DNA of 64,000 nucleotides, from NCBI GenBank assembly GCA_029224965.1, contig JAQXVO010000004.1:22502-86501 (forward strand), in the 5' to 3' direction. Made by a program: the position numbers and the translations under genes. Positions 29,521 to 38,227 of the stretch are shown one piece after another (within the stretch, counting starts at the first letter, position 1; the number at the start of each line of letters is the position of its first letter). Under the pieces are notes generated by a model that worked only from the letters and a program-made list of their open reading frames with translations, had not been told where the DNA came from and ran no database searches. Source of the stretch: Lachnospiraceae bacterium. GTDB lineage: Bacteria; Bacillota; Clostridia; Lachnospirales; Lachnospiraceae.

Positions 29521-30936
29521 ATGAGAACACGTTTGGAATCTGATTCAATCGGAACAAAAGCATTACCGGAAAGCGCCTACTATGGAGTCCAGTCTCTCAG
29601 AGCACATGAAAATTTCCAGATTACAGGACAAGCAATGAATCCGATATTCTTAAAGAACCTGGCCATGATCAAGAAAGCCGCAGCCATGACCAACAAGCAG
29701 GCCGGCGAGCTGGATGAAAAGAAAGCCGATGCGATCATCAAAGCCAGTGAAGAAGTCATGGAAGGCGGTCTTCGGGATGCCTTCGTAGTCGATGCCATTC
29801 AGGGCGGTGCAGGCACCAGCGCAAACATGAACATGAACGAAGTCATTGCAAACCGGGCCTGTGAAATCCTCGGAGCCAAGAAAGGTGATTATTCTACCGT
29901 TCATCCAAATGATCATGTCAACATGGCTCAATCCACAAACGATGTAATTCCCACCGCAGGTAAGCTTACGGTTCTGGATCTTCTGAAGCCTCTGGAAAGC
30001 GAGCTGACCCGTCTGGAGGATGCCCTTTCCGACAAGGCAGAGGAGTTCGATGATGTAATCAAGATGGGCCGGACCCAGCTTCAGGATGCGGTTCCCATGC
30101 GTCTGGGCCAGAGCTTCCATGCCTGGTCTGTGATGGTAAAGCGGGATCATAAGAGACTGCACAGTATCAGCCGCGAGATGCTGACGGTAAATCTTGGCGG
30201 TACGGCAATCGGAACTGCCATCAATACTTCGGAAATGTATTTGAATTTCATCGTTCCCTGTCTTGCATCTCTTTCCGGCTATCCTCTTCGTCAGGCTGAG
30301 GACCTCTTTGATGCGACCGAGAACCAGGACGGTTTCGTTGCTGTTTCCGGTGCCTTAAAGACTTGTGTTCTGGATCTCTCCAAGATGTGCAATGACCTTC
30401 GCCTTCTTTCTTCCGGCCCCAAGACCGGACTTGCAGAAATTCACCTTCCGGCCAAGCAGAACGGTTCTTCGATTATGCCCGGAAAGGTAAACCCCGTTAT
30501 TCCTGAGGTTGTAAACCAGGTTGCCTTCCTGGTTGCAGGTCATGACCTGACCATTTCCATGGCAGCTGAAGCCGGACAGATGGAACTCAATGCCTTTGAA
30601 CCGGTGACCTTCTATAACCTCTTTGAATCCATCGAGGCTATGACCGGAGCCATTAAGACTCTGACCGATAACTGCATCCTTGGTATTACCGCTAACCGTG
30701 AGCGCTGCCGGGATCTGATGGAAAGCAGTGCAGGTATTGCAACGGCTCTGTCTCCCTACATCGGCTACAAGAAGTCGGCTGAGATTGCCAAGCAGTCGGT
30801 TCGTGAGGACCGTTCGGTTCGTGAGATCGTATTGTCGGAGGGCATCATGACTGAGGAGGAGCTGAACCAGGTTCTGGATCCCTGGGCTCTGACCGGTATG
30901 AAGCCGCAGGTTGAGGCTGTTCGGAAGGCAGTCTAA
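29521..30936 (+). CDS. aspA: Aspartate ammonia-lyase
   Basis: A 471-residue fumarase/aspartase superfamily enzyme that deaminates L-aspartate to fumarate. ATG 29521 follows GCGAGGA; an earlier GTG lacks a suitable site. Motifs are PESAYYGVQSLRAHENF, GAGTSANMNMNEVIANRA, PNDHVNMAQSTNDVIPTA, GRTQLQDAVPMRLGQ and the mobile signature loop GSSIMPGKVNP. Aspartase is preferred to fumarase from the ALPESAYYGVQSLRAHENF start and the length, but substrate specificity is inferred. It feeds fumarate and ammonia into fermentation. Confidence 0.93.
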   Translation: MRTRLESDSIGTKALPESAYYGVQSLRAHENFQITGQAMNPIFLKNLAMIKKAAAMTNKQAGELDEKKADAIIKASEEVMEGGLRDAFVVDAIQGGAGTSANMNMNEVIANRACEILGAKKGDYSTVHPNDHVNMAQSTNDVIPTAGKLTVLDLLKPLESELTRLEDALSDKAEEFDDVIKMGRTQLQDAVPMRLGQSFHAWSVMVKRDHKRLHSISREMLTVNLGGTAIGTAINTSEMYLNFIVPCLASLSGYPLRQAEDLFDATENQDGFVAVSGALKTCVLDLSKMCNDLRLLSSGPKTGLAEIHLPAKQNGSSIMPGKVNPVIPEVVNQVAFLVAGHDLTISMAAEAGQMELNAFEPVTFYNLFESIEAMTGAIKTLTDNCILGITANRERCRDLMESSAGIATALSPYIGYKKSAEIAKQSVREDRSVREIVLSEGIMTEEELNQVLDPWALTGMKPQVEAVRKAV

Positions 30937-30946
30937 AGCTGGCAGC

Positions 30947-30976
30947 AGCCCCGAGGCCCATCCCGTCCTCGGGGCT
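30947..30976 (+). terminator. Hairpin after aspA
   Basis: AGCCCCGAGG and CCTCGGGGCT are perfect arms just after the stop. The U run is poor, so termination may be incomplete or the hairpin may protect the 3' end. Confidence 0.6.
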
Positions 30977-31129
30977 TGCTGAGATGCTTTCCAACGAAAA
31001 TCTCTTTTATGAAATATAGAGCATTTTCGTGATATTTCCGGCATCCTATGCTATGATCGAGTTGTAAGTGATTTATTATCACTGCAAGAACTCGAATGAG
31101 CACACAGATGATTTGGAGGTAGTAAGAAT

Positions 31130-31444
31130 ATGATTAAGATATATGGATTGAAGACCTGCCCCTATTGTGATTATGTGAAGACACAGATTGCCGGAAGAGA
31201 AGATGAGTTTCAGTACATCGATATCGGCAGTCATGTGAAATATATGCATCAGTTTATCGATCTGAGGGATCACCGGCCGGAATTCGACCACAGTAAGGAG
31301 ATCGGAGATATTGGTATCCCGGCTTTTGTTCTGGAGGATGGAAGCATTACTCTGGATCCTGCCAAGGTCGGGCTGAAGGAGTATGATCCCAATACGCCGG
31401 CATGTTCGATTGATGATCATAAGAATGGAAAAGGCGGCTGCTGA
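31130..31444 (+). CDS. Glutaredoxin-like protein with CPYC motif
   Basis: A 104-residue thioredoxin-fold protein. CPYC (residues 10-13, in YGLKTCPYCDYVKTQI) is the classic dithiol glutaredoxin active site, and IGIPAFVLEDG supplies the cis-proline region. A 20-residue C-terminal tail with two more cysteines (ACSIDDH, GGC) is unusual. Related short Clostridial proteins are called glutaredoxin-related; whether it uses glutathione or another thiol is unknown. Strong GGAGGT ribosome site; terminator follows. Confidence 0.8.
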   Translation: MIKIYGLKTCPYCDYVKTQIAGREDEFQYIDIGSHVKYMHQFIDLRDHRPEFDHSKEIGDIGIPAFVLEDGSITLDPAKVGLKEYDPNTPACSIDDHKNGKGGC

Positions 31445-31526
31445 TTTACTTCTTATCATGATAAATAGCAGGAGAGCCTTTTTCCATCTGGAGATTGGAT
31501 TCTGATCAGTTCTGTCTGAAAACAAG

Positions 31527-31566
31527 AAGCGGATTTCTTCGAACATGAAGAAATCCGCTTCTTTTA
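31527..31566. terminator. Bidirectional terminator between glutaredoxin-like gene and ldh
   Basis: AAGCGGATTTCTTC and GAAGAAATCCGCTT are perfect 14-bp arms with a 6-nt loop, followed by CTTTTAT on the plus strand. The minus-strand side has a weaker U run (TTGTT) for the converging ldh. Confidence 0.85.
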
Positions 31567-31654
31567 TACAGCGTTTTTTCAGAAATTAACCGGAATCCAA
31601 TGAAACAGTATGTCCAGGATTATTGAAATTGTTTGTCCGGCTTCTTATACATCC

Positions 31655-32608
31655 TTATAAACCCAGGTCTCCATAGAAGGATTCGAGAAGCTCTGCGGAC
31701 TTCTTTAAGGCCTTTTCTTCTTCGGGATCCAGACGGATCTCTACGATTTCCTTGGCGCCGGTACGATCGATGATGGTGGGAACGGACAACCATGCGGACT
31801 TGATTCCGTACTGACCTTCCAGACCGACGGTGACGGGGTAGATATGGTTCTCATTGAAGAGAATGGACTTGCAGATGGCTGTTGTGGAGGCTGCAATGCC
31901 GTAGCAGGTGTTGCCTTTCCGGTTGAAGATATCCCAGCCTGACTGAATGGTCTTCTTCTGCAGGTCTTCTCTTGTGATGTCTTTGGTCCGGTCGGGGTTA
32001 TCCGCCATGACACTTTCCACGGACTTTCCGCCGATCACAGCAGAGTGCCAGGAGACGATCTCACTGTCGCCATGCTCGCCGCAGACGTAGGCGGATACGC
32101 TCTTGGAATCCAGGCCATACATTTCTGCCAGCTCGCAGCAGAGGCGGGCGGAATCCAGGGTGGTGCCGGAGCCGATGACCTGGTTCTTGGGAAGGCCGGA
32201 CATCTTGTAGACCATATAGGTCATAATGTCAACGGGGTTGGAGACAACGACAAAGATGCCGTTGAAGCCATTTTCCATAACGGATCCGACAATGCTTTTA
32301 ATGATCTTGATACTGGGTGCCAGCATGTCAAGACGGTTCTTGGAGTCCTTGGGCATGGGTGCGGATGCTGTGATAATGACGATATCGGCGTCCTTGCAGT
32401 CGCTGTAGTCGCCTTCGTGGACATTGATATTACGGTTCATGAAATAGATGGAATGGGCCATATCCAGGGCCTCACCGTAGGCCTTATCTTTATTGACATC
32501 GATCAGAACGACCTCTTCTGCAAGGCCCTGGTTGATGATGGTATAGGCGGTTGTGCTTCCGACATTGCCGCAGCCGACGATAACGACTTTTGATTCTTTG
32601 AAACTCAT
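31655..32608 (-). CDS. ldh: L-lactate / L-2-hydroxyacid dehydrogenase
   Basis: A 317-residue NAD-dependent enzyme of the LDH/MDH superfamily. Motifs are VVIVGCGNVGSTTAYTII, the NAD Asp in VVLIDVNKDKA, VSNPVDIMTYMVYKMSG, GSGTTLDSARL and the catalytic GEHGDSEIVSWHSA. The substrate loop reads ASAPMPKDSKNRLDML, with neither the Gln typical of lactate nor the Arg typical of malate dehydrogenases at the discriminating position. A 2-hydroxyisocaproate-type or broader 2-oxoacid specificity is therefore possible. GGGAGG precedes the start. Its leader contains two palindromes. Confidence 0.9.
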   Translation of the reverse strand: MSFKESKVVIVGCGNVGSTTAYTIINQGLAEEVVLIDVNKDKAYGEALDMAHSIYFMNRNINVHEGDYSDCKDADIVIITASAPMPKDSKNRLDMLAPSIKIIKSIVGSVMENGFNGIFVVVSNPVDIMTYMVYKMSGLPKNQVIGSGTTLDSARLCCELAEMYGLDSKSVSAYVCGEHGDSEIVSWHSAVIGGKSVESVMADNPDRTKDITREDLQKKTIQSGWDIFNRKGNTCYGIAASTTAICKSILFNENHIYPVTVGLEGQYGIKSAWLSVPTIIDRTGAKEIVEIRLDPEEEKALKKSAELLESFYGDLGL

Positions 32609-32660
32609 GATTTCCTCCCACTGTATTGCTGTAGGTTTCTGATTTTTTAACTGGCAGGGC

Positions 32661-32687
32661 CCTTATTTGAAATAAGGTCAACTGACC
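32661..32687 (-). promoter_or_regulatory. Two overlapping palindromes in the ldh leader
   Basis: CCTTATTTGAAATAAGG (32661-32677) is perfectly symmetric around one base. GGTCAACTGACC (32676-32687) has 5-bp arms. They lie 10-40 nt downstream of a TATAAT (minus strand, 32703-32698) and 50 nt before the ldh start, consistent with a repressor site. In the rest of the 32609-33007 gap I see only a candidate -10 TATAAT (32878-32883) for nudC. Confidence 0.5.
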
Positions 32688-33007
32688 AGCGTTTTTTATT
32701 ATACTACCAAGCGAAGAAGAGGGAGAAATAAAAGCAGTATTCATGATGAAAGGATAGAAAGGGAAAGGTGAAAATCAAACAATCATGATGGAATAATGAA
32801 ATTCACATCATACTGAGGAAAGATAAAAAGGCTTGAGAAAACGTCAAAGAATGGTTCTAAATGAGCAGTTTATGAGTTATAATAACTTCGCTTACAAACT
32901 CGGCCATCTAAGATGAAATGAAAGAGAACAGATTCGGACAGTCAGGATTCTGTTTTCTACATCTTTATTAGTAACTGTGTCTTATTAAGTGGGAAGGATA
33001 TCTGTTC

Positions 33008-33874
33008 ATGATTCAGGATATTGAACCAAGACAGCTTTACAATCAGTATTACGAGGGGAAGCCGGAGGAAGAGGATACCTGCTTTTTCTTTAAGGGAAAC
33101 GAGATTCTCGCCTCGGCAGCAGAGGACGGTACTCTTCAATATCCGCGATTTTCTAACTTCCGGGAAGAGGAACGGAAGAAATTCCATTTTGTCTACCTTC
33201 TTCGGGTGGACAGACGGAAGTGTTTCCTGGCGGTCGGACGAAATCTTCCGGAGGAGGAAGTTTTTACGATTCCGGAGGGCTTTTCCTATTATCCGATCTA
33301 TATTTTTCGTAAGGCAAAGCCAAAATATATGGCCTTCGCTGCAGTCACGGCCTGGCATCTCAATATGTGGTACCGGAACAACCAGTTTTGCGGCCGCTGC
33401 GGCAAACGTATGACGCCGGACCATAAGGAGCGCATGATGCACTGCAGCTGCGGAAATATGGTTTATCCGCGAATCTCTCCGGCGGTCATCGTGGGAATTA
33501 CCAATGGGAATAAGCTTCTTCTTACAAAGTACGCTTACGGAGAATACAAAAACTATTCCATGGTGGCCGGCTTTACTGAAATCGGCGAGACCCTGGAACA
33601 GACGGTTGAGCGGGAAGTCATGGAAGAGGTCGGATTGAAGGTCAAGAACATCCGCTATTACAAGTCCCAGCCCTGGGGCCTTTCCGGCTCGCTTCTGGCC
33701 GGTTTTTTCTGTGATCTGGACGGGGATGACCATATCACTCTCCAGGAGGATGAACTGAAGGAAGCTGAATGGGTTGAAGCCGGGGACATACAGCCCAGGG
33801 GCGACGGCATCAGCCTGGGTCAGGAAATGATGCAGGTATTCCGTAAGGAGCATACGGGAAATGAGGAAGAATGA
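33008..33874 (+). CDS. nudC: NAD(+)/NADH diphosphatase
   Basis: A 288-residue NUDIX enzyme that cleaves NADH to NMNH and AMP and can remove NAD caps from RNA in known members. Domains: N-terminal NudC-like region, zinc ribbon (CGRCGKRMTPDHKERMMHCSC), then the NUDIX fold with REVMEEVGL and the NADH-specific SQPW motif (SQPWGLSGSLLAGF). The length is slightly above E. coli NudC. Its TGA overlaps the start of the TMEM175-like gene, so the two are coupled. Confidence 0.94.
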   Translation: MIQDIEPRQLYNQYYEGKPEEEDTCFFFKGNEILASAAEDGTLQYPRFSNFREEERKKFHFVYLLRVDRRKCFLAVGRNLPEEEVFTIPEGFSYYPIYIFRKAKPKYMAFAAVTAWHLNMWYRNNQFCGRCGKRMTPDHKERMMHCSCGNMVYPRISPAVIVGITNGNKLLLTKYAYGEYKNYSMVAGFTEIGETLEQTVEREVMEEVGLKVKNIRYYKSQPWGLSGSLLAGFFCDLDGDDHITLQEDELKEAEWVEAGDIQPRGDGISLGQEMMQVFRKEHTGNEEE

Positions 33875-34509
33875 TGAAAAAACTGTTTTTGGACAAGGAC
33901 CGGCTAGGTGCCTTTATGGATGCCATTATCGCCATTATTATGACCATCCTGATCCTGGAACTGGCTCAGCCGGCCAGGCCGACCCTGGCAGCATTCCTGG
34001 GATTATGGAGGGCCTTTGTATCCTATGCCATCAGCTTCTTCTGGCTGGCAAGCATGTGGACGGCTCTTCATATGGCCTGGGACCGGATTGAGCGGGTCTC
34101 CCAGAGGACGGTCTGGATCAGCCTTTTCCTTCTTTTCTGGGCTTCCTTCCAGCCCTATATGACTAAGCTTATGATCCGCTGGAATGCAGAGCGTGTGGTC
34201 CAGGGAGCCTACGGTCTGGTGATCATTATTACCACTCTGAATCTCTACTGGCTCTATGTCAGCCTCAATAAAGACAATGCAGGAACCGGTGCCTGCGGCT
34301 ACATTGCCATGGCGGAGAAGAACCTGAGGTTCGACCTTGCAATCAAGATCATCGGTTTTCTTCTGGGCATGCTTTTCTATCCTCAGCTGGTTGAGATCGG
34401 CGTACTGATTGCTGCTGCCTATATGATCATCGGCCGGATTTCCCTGAAGAAAAAGGTAAAAAAGCATAATCGTGATGAAATCAGAAGTAATTCCAGGAGA
34501 AAACCCTGA
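33874..34509 (+). CDS. TMEM175/DUF1211-like membrane protein
   Basis: A 211-residue protein with about six helices. The first (RLGAFMDAIIAIIMTILILEL) matches the filter helix of bacterial TMEM175 potassium channels, but the usual F-S-D reads F-M-D. ATG 33874 is preferred to 33871 because GAGGA is 6 nt away. The highly basic C-terminus (KKKVKKHNRDEIRSNSRRKP) is cytoplasmic. Function as a K+ channel is inferred from the family. It is translationally coupled to nudC and followed by the Rrf2 gene after 27 nt. Confidence 0.82.
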   Translation: MKKLFLDKDRLGAFMDAIIAIIMTILILELAQPARPTLAAFLGLWRAFVSYAISFFWLASMWTALHMAWDRIERVSQRTVWISLFLLFWASFQPYMTKLMIRWNAERVVQGAYGLVIIITTLNLYWLYVSLNKDNAGTGACGYIAMAEKNLRFDLAIKIIGFLLGMLFYPQLVEIGVLIAAAYMIIGRISLKKKVKKHNRDEIRSNSRRKP

Positions 34510-34536
34510 AGAGATATAGAGGGAAAGAGGAAGCAA

Positions 34537-34989
34537 ATGCAGATTTCTACAAAGTTTACCATAGCCATTCATATTCTGGCTGCCGTGGAATATTTCGGAA
34601 AGACCGAGAAGGTCACCAGTGAATTCCTGTCTTCGAGCATCGGCAGCAATCCGGTCATTATCCGGAATATCATGTCGGATCTGAAGAATGCAGGCCTGAT
34701 CGAGACCAAGCGGGGCCCCGGCGGAACCCGGATTACCCGGCCTCTGAATGAGATAACTTTCTATGACATCTATGAAGCTGTGGAGAAGAATAAGGAAGAG
34801 CTCTTTCATTTCCATGAAAATACCAATCCCAACTGTCCGGTCGGAAGGAATATCCATTCGGCCCTGAATGACAAGCTTCTGGATATCCAGCAGGACTTCG
34901 AGGACAGCCTGAGGAAGCATACGCTGGATGAGGTCATCGCGGATCTCTATGAAGAAATGAAAAGGAATGAAAGGCAGGAAATAAGTTAA
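34537..34989 (+). CDS. Rrf2 family transcriptional regulator
   Basis: A 150-residue winged-helix regulator: MQISTKFTIAIHILAAVEYF, SSSIGSNPVIIRNIMSDLKNAGLIETKRGPGGTRI. The Rrf2 region that binds iron-sulfur clusters in IscR/NsrR normally has three cysteines; here only one remains (NPNCPVGRN), so a standard cluster is unlikely and it may respond to another signal. AGAGGAAG precedes the ATG. It is the third gene in the nudC unit and probably autoregulates it. Confidence 0.9.
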   Translation: MQISTKFTIAIHILAAVEYFGKTEKVTSEFLSSSIGSNPVIIRNIMSDLKNAGLIETKRGPGGTRITRPLNEITFYDIYEAVEKNKEELFHFHENTNPNCPVGRNIHSALNDKLLDIQQDFEDSLRKHTLDEVIADLYEEMKRNERQEIS

Positions 34990-34992
34990 CAT

Positions 34993-35037
34993 ACTGCAAG
35001 AGGCAGGTCCGGGATAACCGAACCTGCCTCTTGCAGT
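34993..35037. terminator. Very strong hairpin closing the nudC-rrf2 unit
   Basis: ACTGCAAGAGGCAGGT and ACCTGCCTCTTGCAGT are perfect 16-bp arms. A T-rich stretch follows only after AAGG, so efficiency is uncertain. It lies between convergent genes. Confidence 0.75.
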
Positions 35038-35133
35038 AAGGTTTATATTTTTCAGGATTTCTGTCTGCTTTGTTAAAAATTTTCCATTTCTGATCTTTCT
35101 TCGAAGAAAAGGTCTATCTTTCTTGAAAGAGGC

Positions 35134-36270
35134 TTACGCCGTCTTGATATCCTTTGCGTAAAATCTGTCGTACTTGAGCCCGGAAATATCGCAGACAGGC
35201 TTTTCCCCGGCGACAAGCTGGGATACGACGGTGCCGACACCCGGAGCAATTCCGAAGCCGTGGCCGGTGAAGCCGCAGGCCAGAATCAGGCCGGGAACCT
35301 CACTTACAGTATCGATAATGGGAACGCCGTCCTTCATGTTGTCAGACCAGCCTGCCCATGCACGGACAATCTTGGCATCCTTCAGCATGGGGATGTAACG
35401 GATGATGCCCCGGCAGATACAGGGTACGGTATCAGAGTAGTTGACCGGGGTTCCGTTGTCCTTTTTATATAGCTCGAAACCGGTGGATCCACCGATAACG
35501 AAGGAGCCATGGTTGGTCTGGTGGCCGTAGAAGTCAGCCTCGGCGGTACCGAGCATCTGCTCGAACATCTTGGGCTCGGCCTCGGTGACCAGGCACTCGA
35601 TCAGCTTGCTGACCATAGGAATGTCGATTCCGATGGTTCCGGCGATTGCACGGGATGCCATGCCGGCAGCCAGGACAATGTGGTCGCCCTCATAGGTATC
35701 GGTCTGGGTGATGACCTGTCTGGCCCTGCCGCGGATCTTCCGGATTTCCTTTACATCTTCTCCGGTGATAAATGTAACCCCAAGCCGTCTTGCGGCCATA
35801 TAGTAGGCAAGTGTTGCCTTCAGAGGGTTGGCGTGTCCATCGGTCGGGCACCAGCTGGCACCGATGACTTCATGGGAAAGGTAGGGGTTGATCTGTCTTA
35901 CTTCATCGCCGTCGATCATGCGGACATCCAGTCCGCAGGCGGAAGCACTGTCGGCCAGCTTTTTCAGGGTCTTCAGATGAGCTTCGGTTTTTCCGAGACG
36001 AAGATTTCCCTTCTTGTGATACTCGACATCATAGCCGAGCTCTTCGGAAAGAGTGGGCCAGAGATGTTCGATTCCGTACATGGCCAGGGGAAGCTCTCTC
36101 GGATCACGGCCGGACTGACGGACACCGCCGCCGTTTCTGCTGGATCCGCCATTTCCGATAATGTCGGACTTCTCAAGAACGACTACCTTATATCCTTTTT
36201 TTGCCAGATAGTATGCACAGGAATTTCCTATGATTCCGGCTCCGATAATAATTACATCACTTGTCATCAT
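35134..36270 (-). CDS. FAD-dependent amino acid oxidoreductase (DAO family; HcnC/proline-dehydrogenase-beta type)
   Basis: A 378-residue flavoprotein. The N-terminal FAD motif is VIIIGAGIIGNSCAYYLAKKGYKVVVLEK, then GGSSRNGGGVRQSGRDPREL. The C-terminal GHGFGIAPGVGTVVSQLV is the DAO-family flavin contact. The family includes sarcosine, glycine, proline, D-hydroxyproline and opine dehydrogenases. With the three genes upstream it forms a heteromeric cassette resembling HcnABC, D-hydroxyproline dehydrogenase or octopine/nopaline oxidase. The start overlaps the preceding stop as ATGA, so subunits are co-translated. Confidence 0.88.
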   Translation of the reverse strand: MMTSDVIIIGAGIIGNSCAYYLAKKGYKVVVLEKSDIIGNGGSSRNGGGVRQSGRDPRELPLAMYGIEHLWPTLSEELGYDVEYHKKGNLRLGKTEAHLKTLKKLADSASACGLDVRMIDGDEVRQINPYLSHEVIGASWCPTDGHANPLKATLAYYMAARRLGVTFITGEDVKEIRKIRGRARQVITQTDTYEGDHIVLAAGMASRAIAGTIGIDIPMVSKLIECLVTEAEPKMFEQMLGTAEADFYGHQTNHGSFVIGGSTGFELYKKDNGTPVNYSDTVPCICRGIIRYIPMLKDAKIVRAWAGWSDNMKDGVPIIDTVSEVPGLILACGFTGHGFGIAPGVGTVVSQLVAGEKPVCDISGLKYDRFYAKDIKTA

Positions 36271-36599
36271 AGATCCGTATCCTCCGTCTCATCTGCATAT
36301 ACATGCATCTCTGTAGGTCTCATAGGTGCTCTCGATGTGGCCGGTTCCAGAAGAGCTGGAGAACATTTTAATTCTCTGGCTACAATGCCCTTAACCAGCT
36401 TTGCGCAGGTCTGGCCCTGGCAGAGGCCCATGCCGCACCTTAAATAGCGCCGGATTTCGGCGATGGTCCACAGGCCTTCATGAACGGCCTTCCGGATCTC
36501 ACCCTTGGTGACTTCCTCGCAGCGGCAGACGATCATGTCATCGTCAGGCATCGGAATGAATTCACCGATATCTCTCGATCTGTTACTTAATTCACTCAT
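36267..36599 (-). CDS. BFD-like [2Fe-2S]-binding subunit
   Basis: A 110-residue protein with the bacterioferritin-associated-ferredoxin-like motif: VCRCEEVTKGEIRKAVHEG, then RCGMGLCQGQTCAKLV. Four cysteines (C-x-C and C-x4-C-x4-C) bind a [2Fe-2S] cluster. In related amino acid dehydrogenases this domain is either fused to the large flavoprotein or separate; here it is separate. AGGAGG ribosome site. Coupled (ATGA) to the DAO subunit downstream. Confidence 0.88.
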   Translation of the reverse strand: MSELSNRSRDIGEFIPMPDDDMIVCRCEEVTKGEIRKAVHEGLWTIAEIRRYLRCGMGLCQGQTCAKLVKGIVARELKCSPALLEPATSRAPMRPTEMHVYADETEDTDL

Positions 36600-36622
36600 T
36601 ATTTTTCCTCCTGACTGTTTTT

Positions 36623-38209
36623 TTATACGACTGCCTTGAAAAATCTGGCTTTCATAGCATATTCCTTGGGAACGGTGATGGTAAGAAGGGTTGTGGAGTC
36701 AAAGGCCTTGGAAGTACGAACTTTGGAAACCTCGGCATCGCATACAGCCTGTCCGTCACGTCCCAGTGCCTTTCCCTTGGTGCCAACCTCAGGCAGAGGC
36801 TTGAATTCATAAGGAAGGGTAACGGTTGCCTTGCCGTCTCCGATGTCCTCATCCACCAGGAAGATGGCCTGGCCGGGACAGGAGGCTACGCAGAGACCGC
36901 AGTTGATGCATTTCTTATCTGCCACAGAGATGGGAAGTGAAGTGATATTGTCGCCGATGGAAATGCAGCCCTGGGTACAGGCATCCTGACAGGGGTTGCA
37001 GGGAATGTTCTGTGTGCATTCAAGAACCGGATGAACGCCGACCTTGTGGATAACGCCGGGGAAACGCTCGATTTCATCATCGGAAACATAGCCCTTCTTT
37101 AAAAGGCTCTCGGAAAGCTCAATGCCCTCATCGGTTTCGGTGATTTTCTTGCCTCTGTTCTTGGGTGCAAACATACCCTGACGAAGGGAATCAAGAGAAG
37201 CCTCGAGTTTCTTCAGCTCGGCTTCCTTTTCTTCCTTATCGATGAAGCCAAGGTATTCGGCTGCAACGATACCGGACATACGGCCTTCGATCATAGCGGA
37301 GGATGCCTCTTCAATACCGGAGACATCACCGGCGGAGTAGATACCGGGTACGGAAGTCTCTCCGTATTCTCCGACAATGGGAACCTGGCCGCCTCTCTTG
37401 GGATTGTCTTCCATCTTGCATCCGGCCATCTTCAGAAGCTGGGACATAGGTGAAAGTCCGACGGCAACACAGACGGTATCGACATCGAAATGCTTGTCGG
37501 TGCCTTCGATGAACTGGAAATGATCATCCACTTCGCCGATGGTAACGCCGGTAACGTGGTCATCACCCTCAACCTTTTTAATGGTATGGGAGAGATAGAA
37601 GGGAACGCCGGTACGGGCTACCTTTGCTGCATGGACACCGTAGCCGCCGATCTTCGGAGCTGCATCGACCAGTGCTACGACATCGCATCCGCACTGGATG
37701 AGCTGGAAGGATACAACGAGGCCTACATTTCCGGTACCAAGCATGAGGATCCGCTCACCGGGTTTGACGCCGTAGAGGTTCATCAGGGTCTGGGCTGCGC
37801 CGGCTCCCATGACGCCCGGAAGGTTCCAGCCATCGAAGAGAACCATGTTCTCGGCTGCACCGGTTGCAATGATAATGGCATCGCCCTTGAAATGATGGAC
37901 TTCATCGCCCATGCGGACGACAACCTCACGATCCTGGTAGAGACCGATGACGGTGGCGTTCAGCTCTACTTTGACGCCGGCATCGCTGGCCTCTTTCAGA
38001 AGCTGCTCGCCGATATGGAAACCACGGATCTTGGCCTTGTGTTCCTTGGAACCGAAGAACTTGTGGATCTGCTTAAAAAGCTGGCCGCCGGGGCGGGCAT
38101 TCTCATCGAATACGACTACATTCATTCCGCGCTTTGCGGCTTCAATGGCGGCGGACAATCCGGAAGGACCGGCGCCGACGATAATCAGGTCAAATCTTTC
38201 TATTTTCAT
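36623..38209 (-). CDS. FAD/NAD-binding dehydrogenase subunit with C-terminal ferredoxin domain (HcnB/alpha-subunit type)
   Basis: A 528-residue protein. FAD motif LIIVGAGPSGLSAAIEAAKRG at residue 7, NAD-type motif ILMLGTGNVGLVVSFQLIQCG near 170, and GIYSAGDVSGIEEASSAMIEGRMSG near 290 follow the thioredoxin-reductase-like pattern of the HcnB/SoxA-alpha family. After about 400, a two-cluster ferredoxin unit is added (CTQNIPCNPCQDACTQGC and CINCGLCVASCPGQ). The aerobic homologues lack this addition, which suggests electrons pass to ferredoxin or another low-potential carrier. GGAGGAG precedes the start. Confidence 0.88.
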   Translation of the reverse strand: MKIERFDLIIVGAGPSGLSAAIEAAKRGMNVVVFDENARPGGQLFKQIHKFFGSKEHKAKIRGFHIGEQLLKEASDAGVKVELNATVIGLYQDREVVVRMGDEVHHFKGDAIIIATGAAENMVLFDGWNLPGVMGAGAAQTLMNLYGVKPGERILMLGTGNVGLVVSFQLIQCGCDVVALVDAAPKIGGYGVHAAKVARTGVPFYLSHTIKKVEGDDHVTGVTIGEVDDHFQFIEGTDKHFDVDTVCVAVGLSPMSQLLKMAGCKMEDNPKRGGQVPIVGEYGETSVPGIYSAGDVSGIEEASSAMIEGRMSGIVAAEYLGFIDKEEKEAELKKLEASLDSLRQGMFAPKNRGKKITETDEGIELSESLLKKGYVSDDEIERFPGVIHKVGVHPVLECTQNIPCNPCQDACTQGCISIGDNITSLPISVADKKCINCGLCVASCPGQAIFLVDEDIGDGKATVTLPYEFKPLPEVGTKGKALGRDGQAVCDAEVSKVRTSKAFDSTTLLTITVPKEYAMKARFFKAVV

Positions 38210-38227
38210 CTTTTTTCTCCTCCGGTC

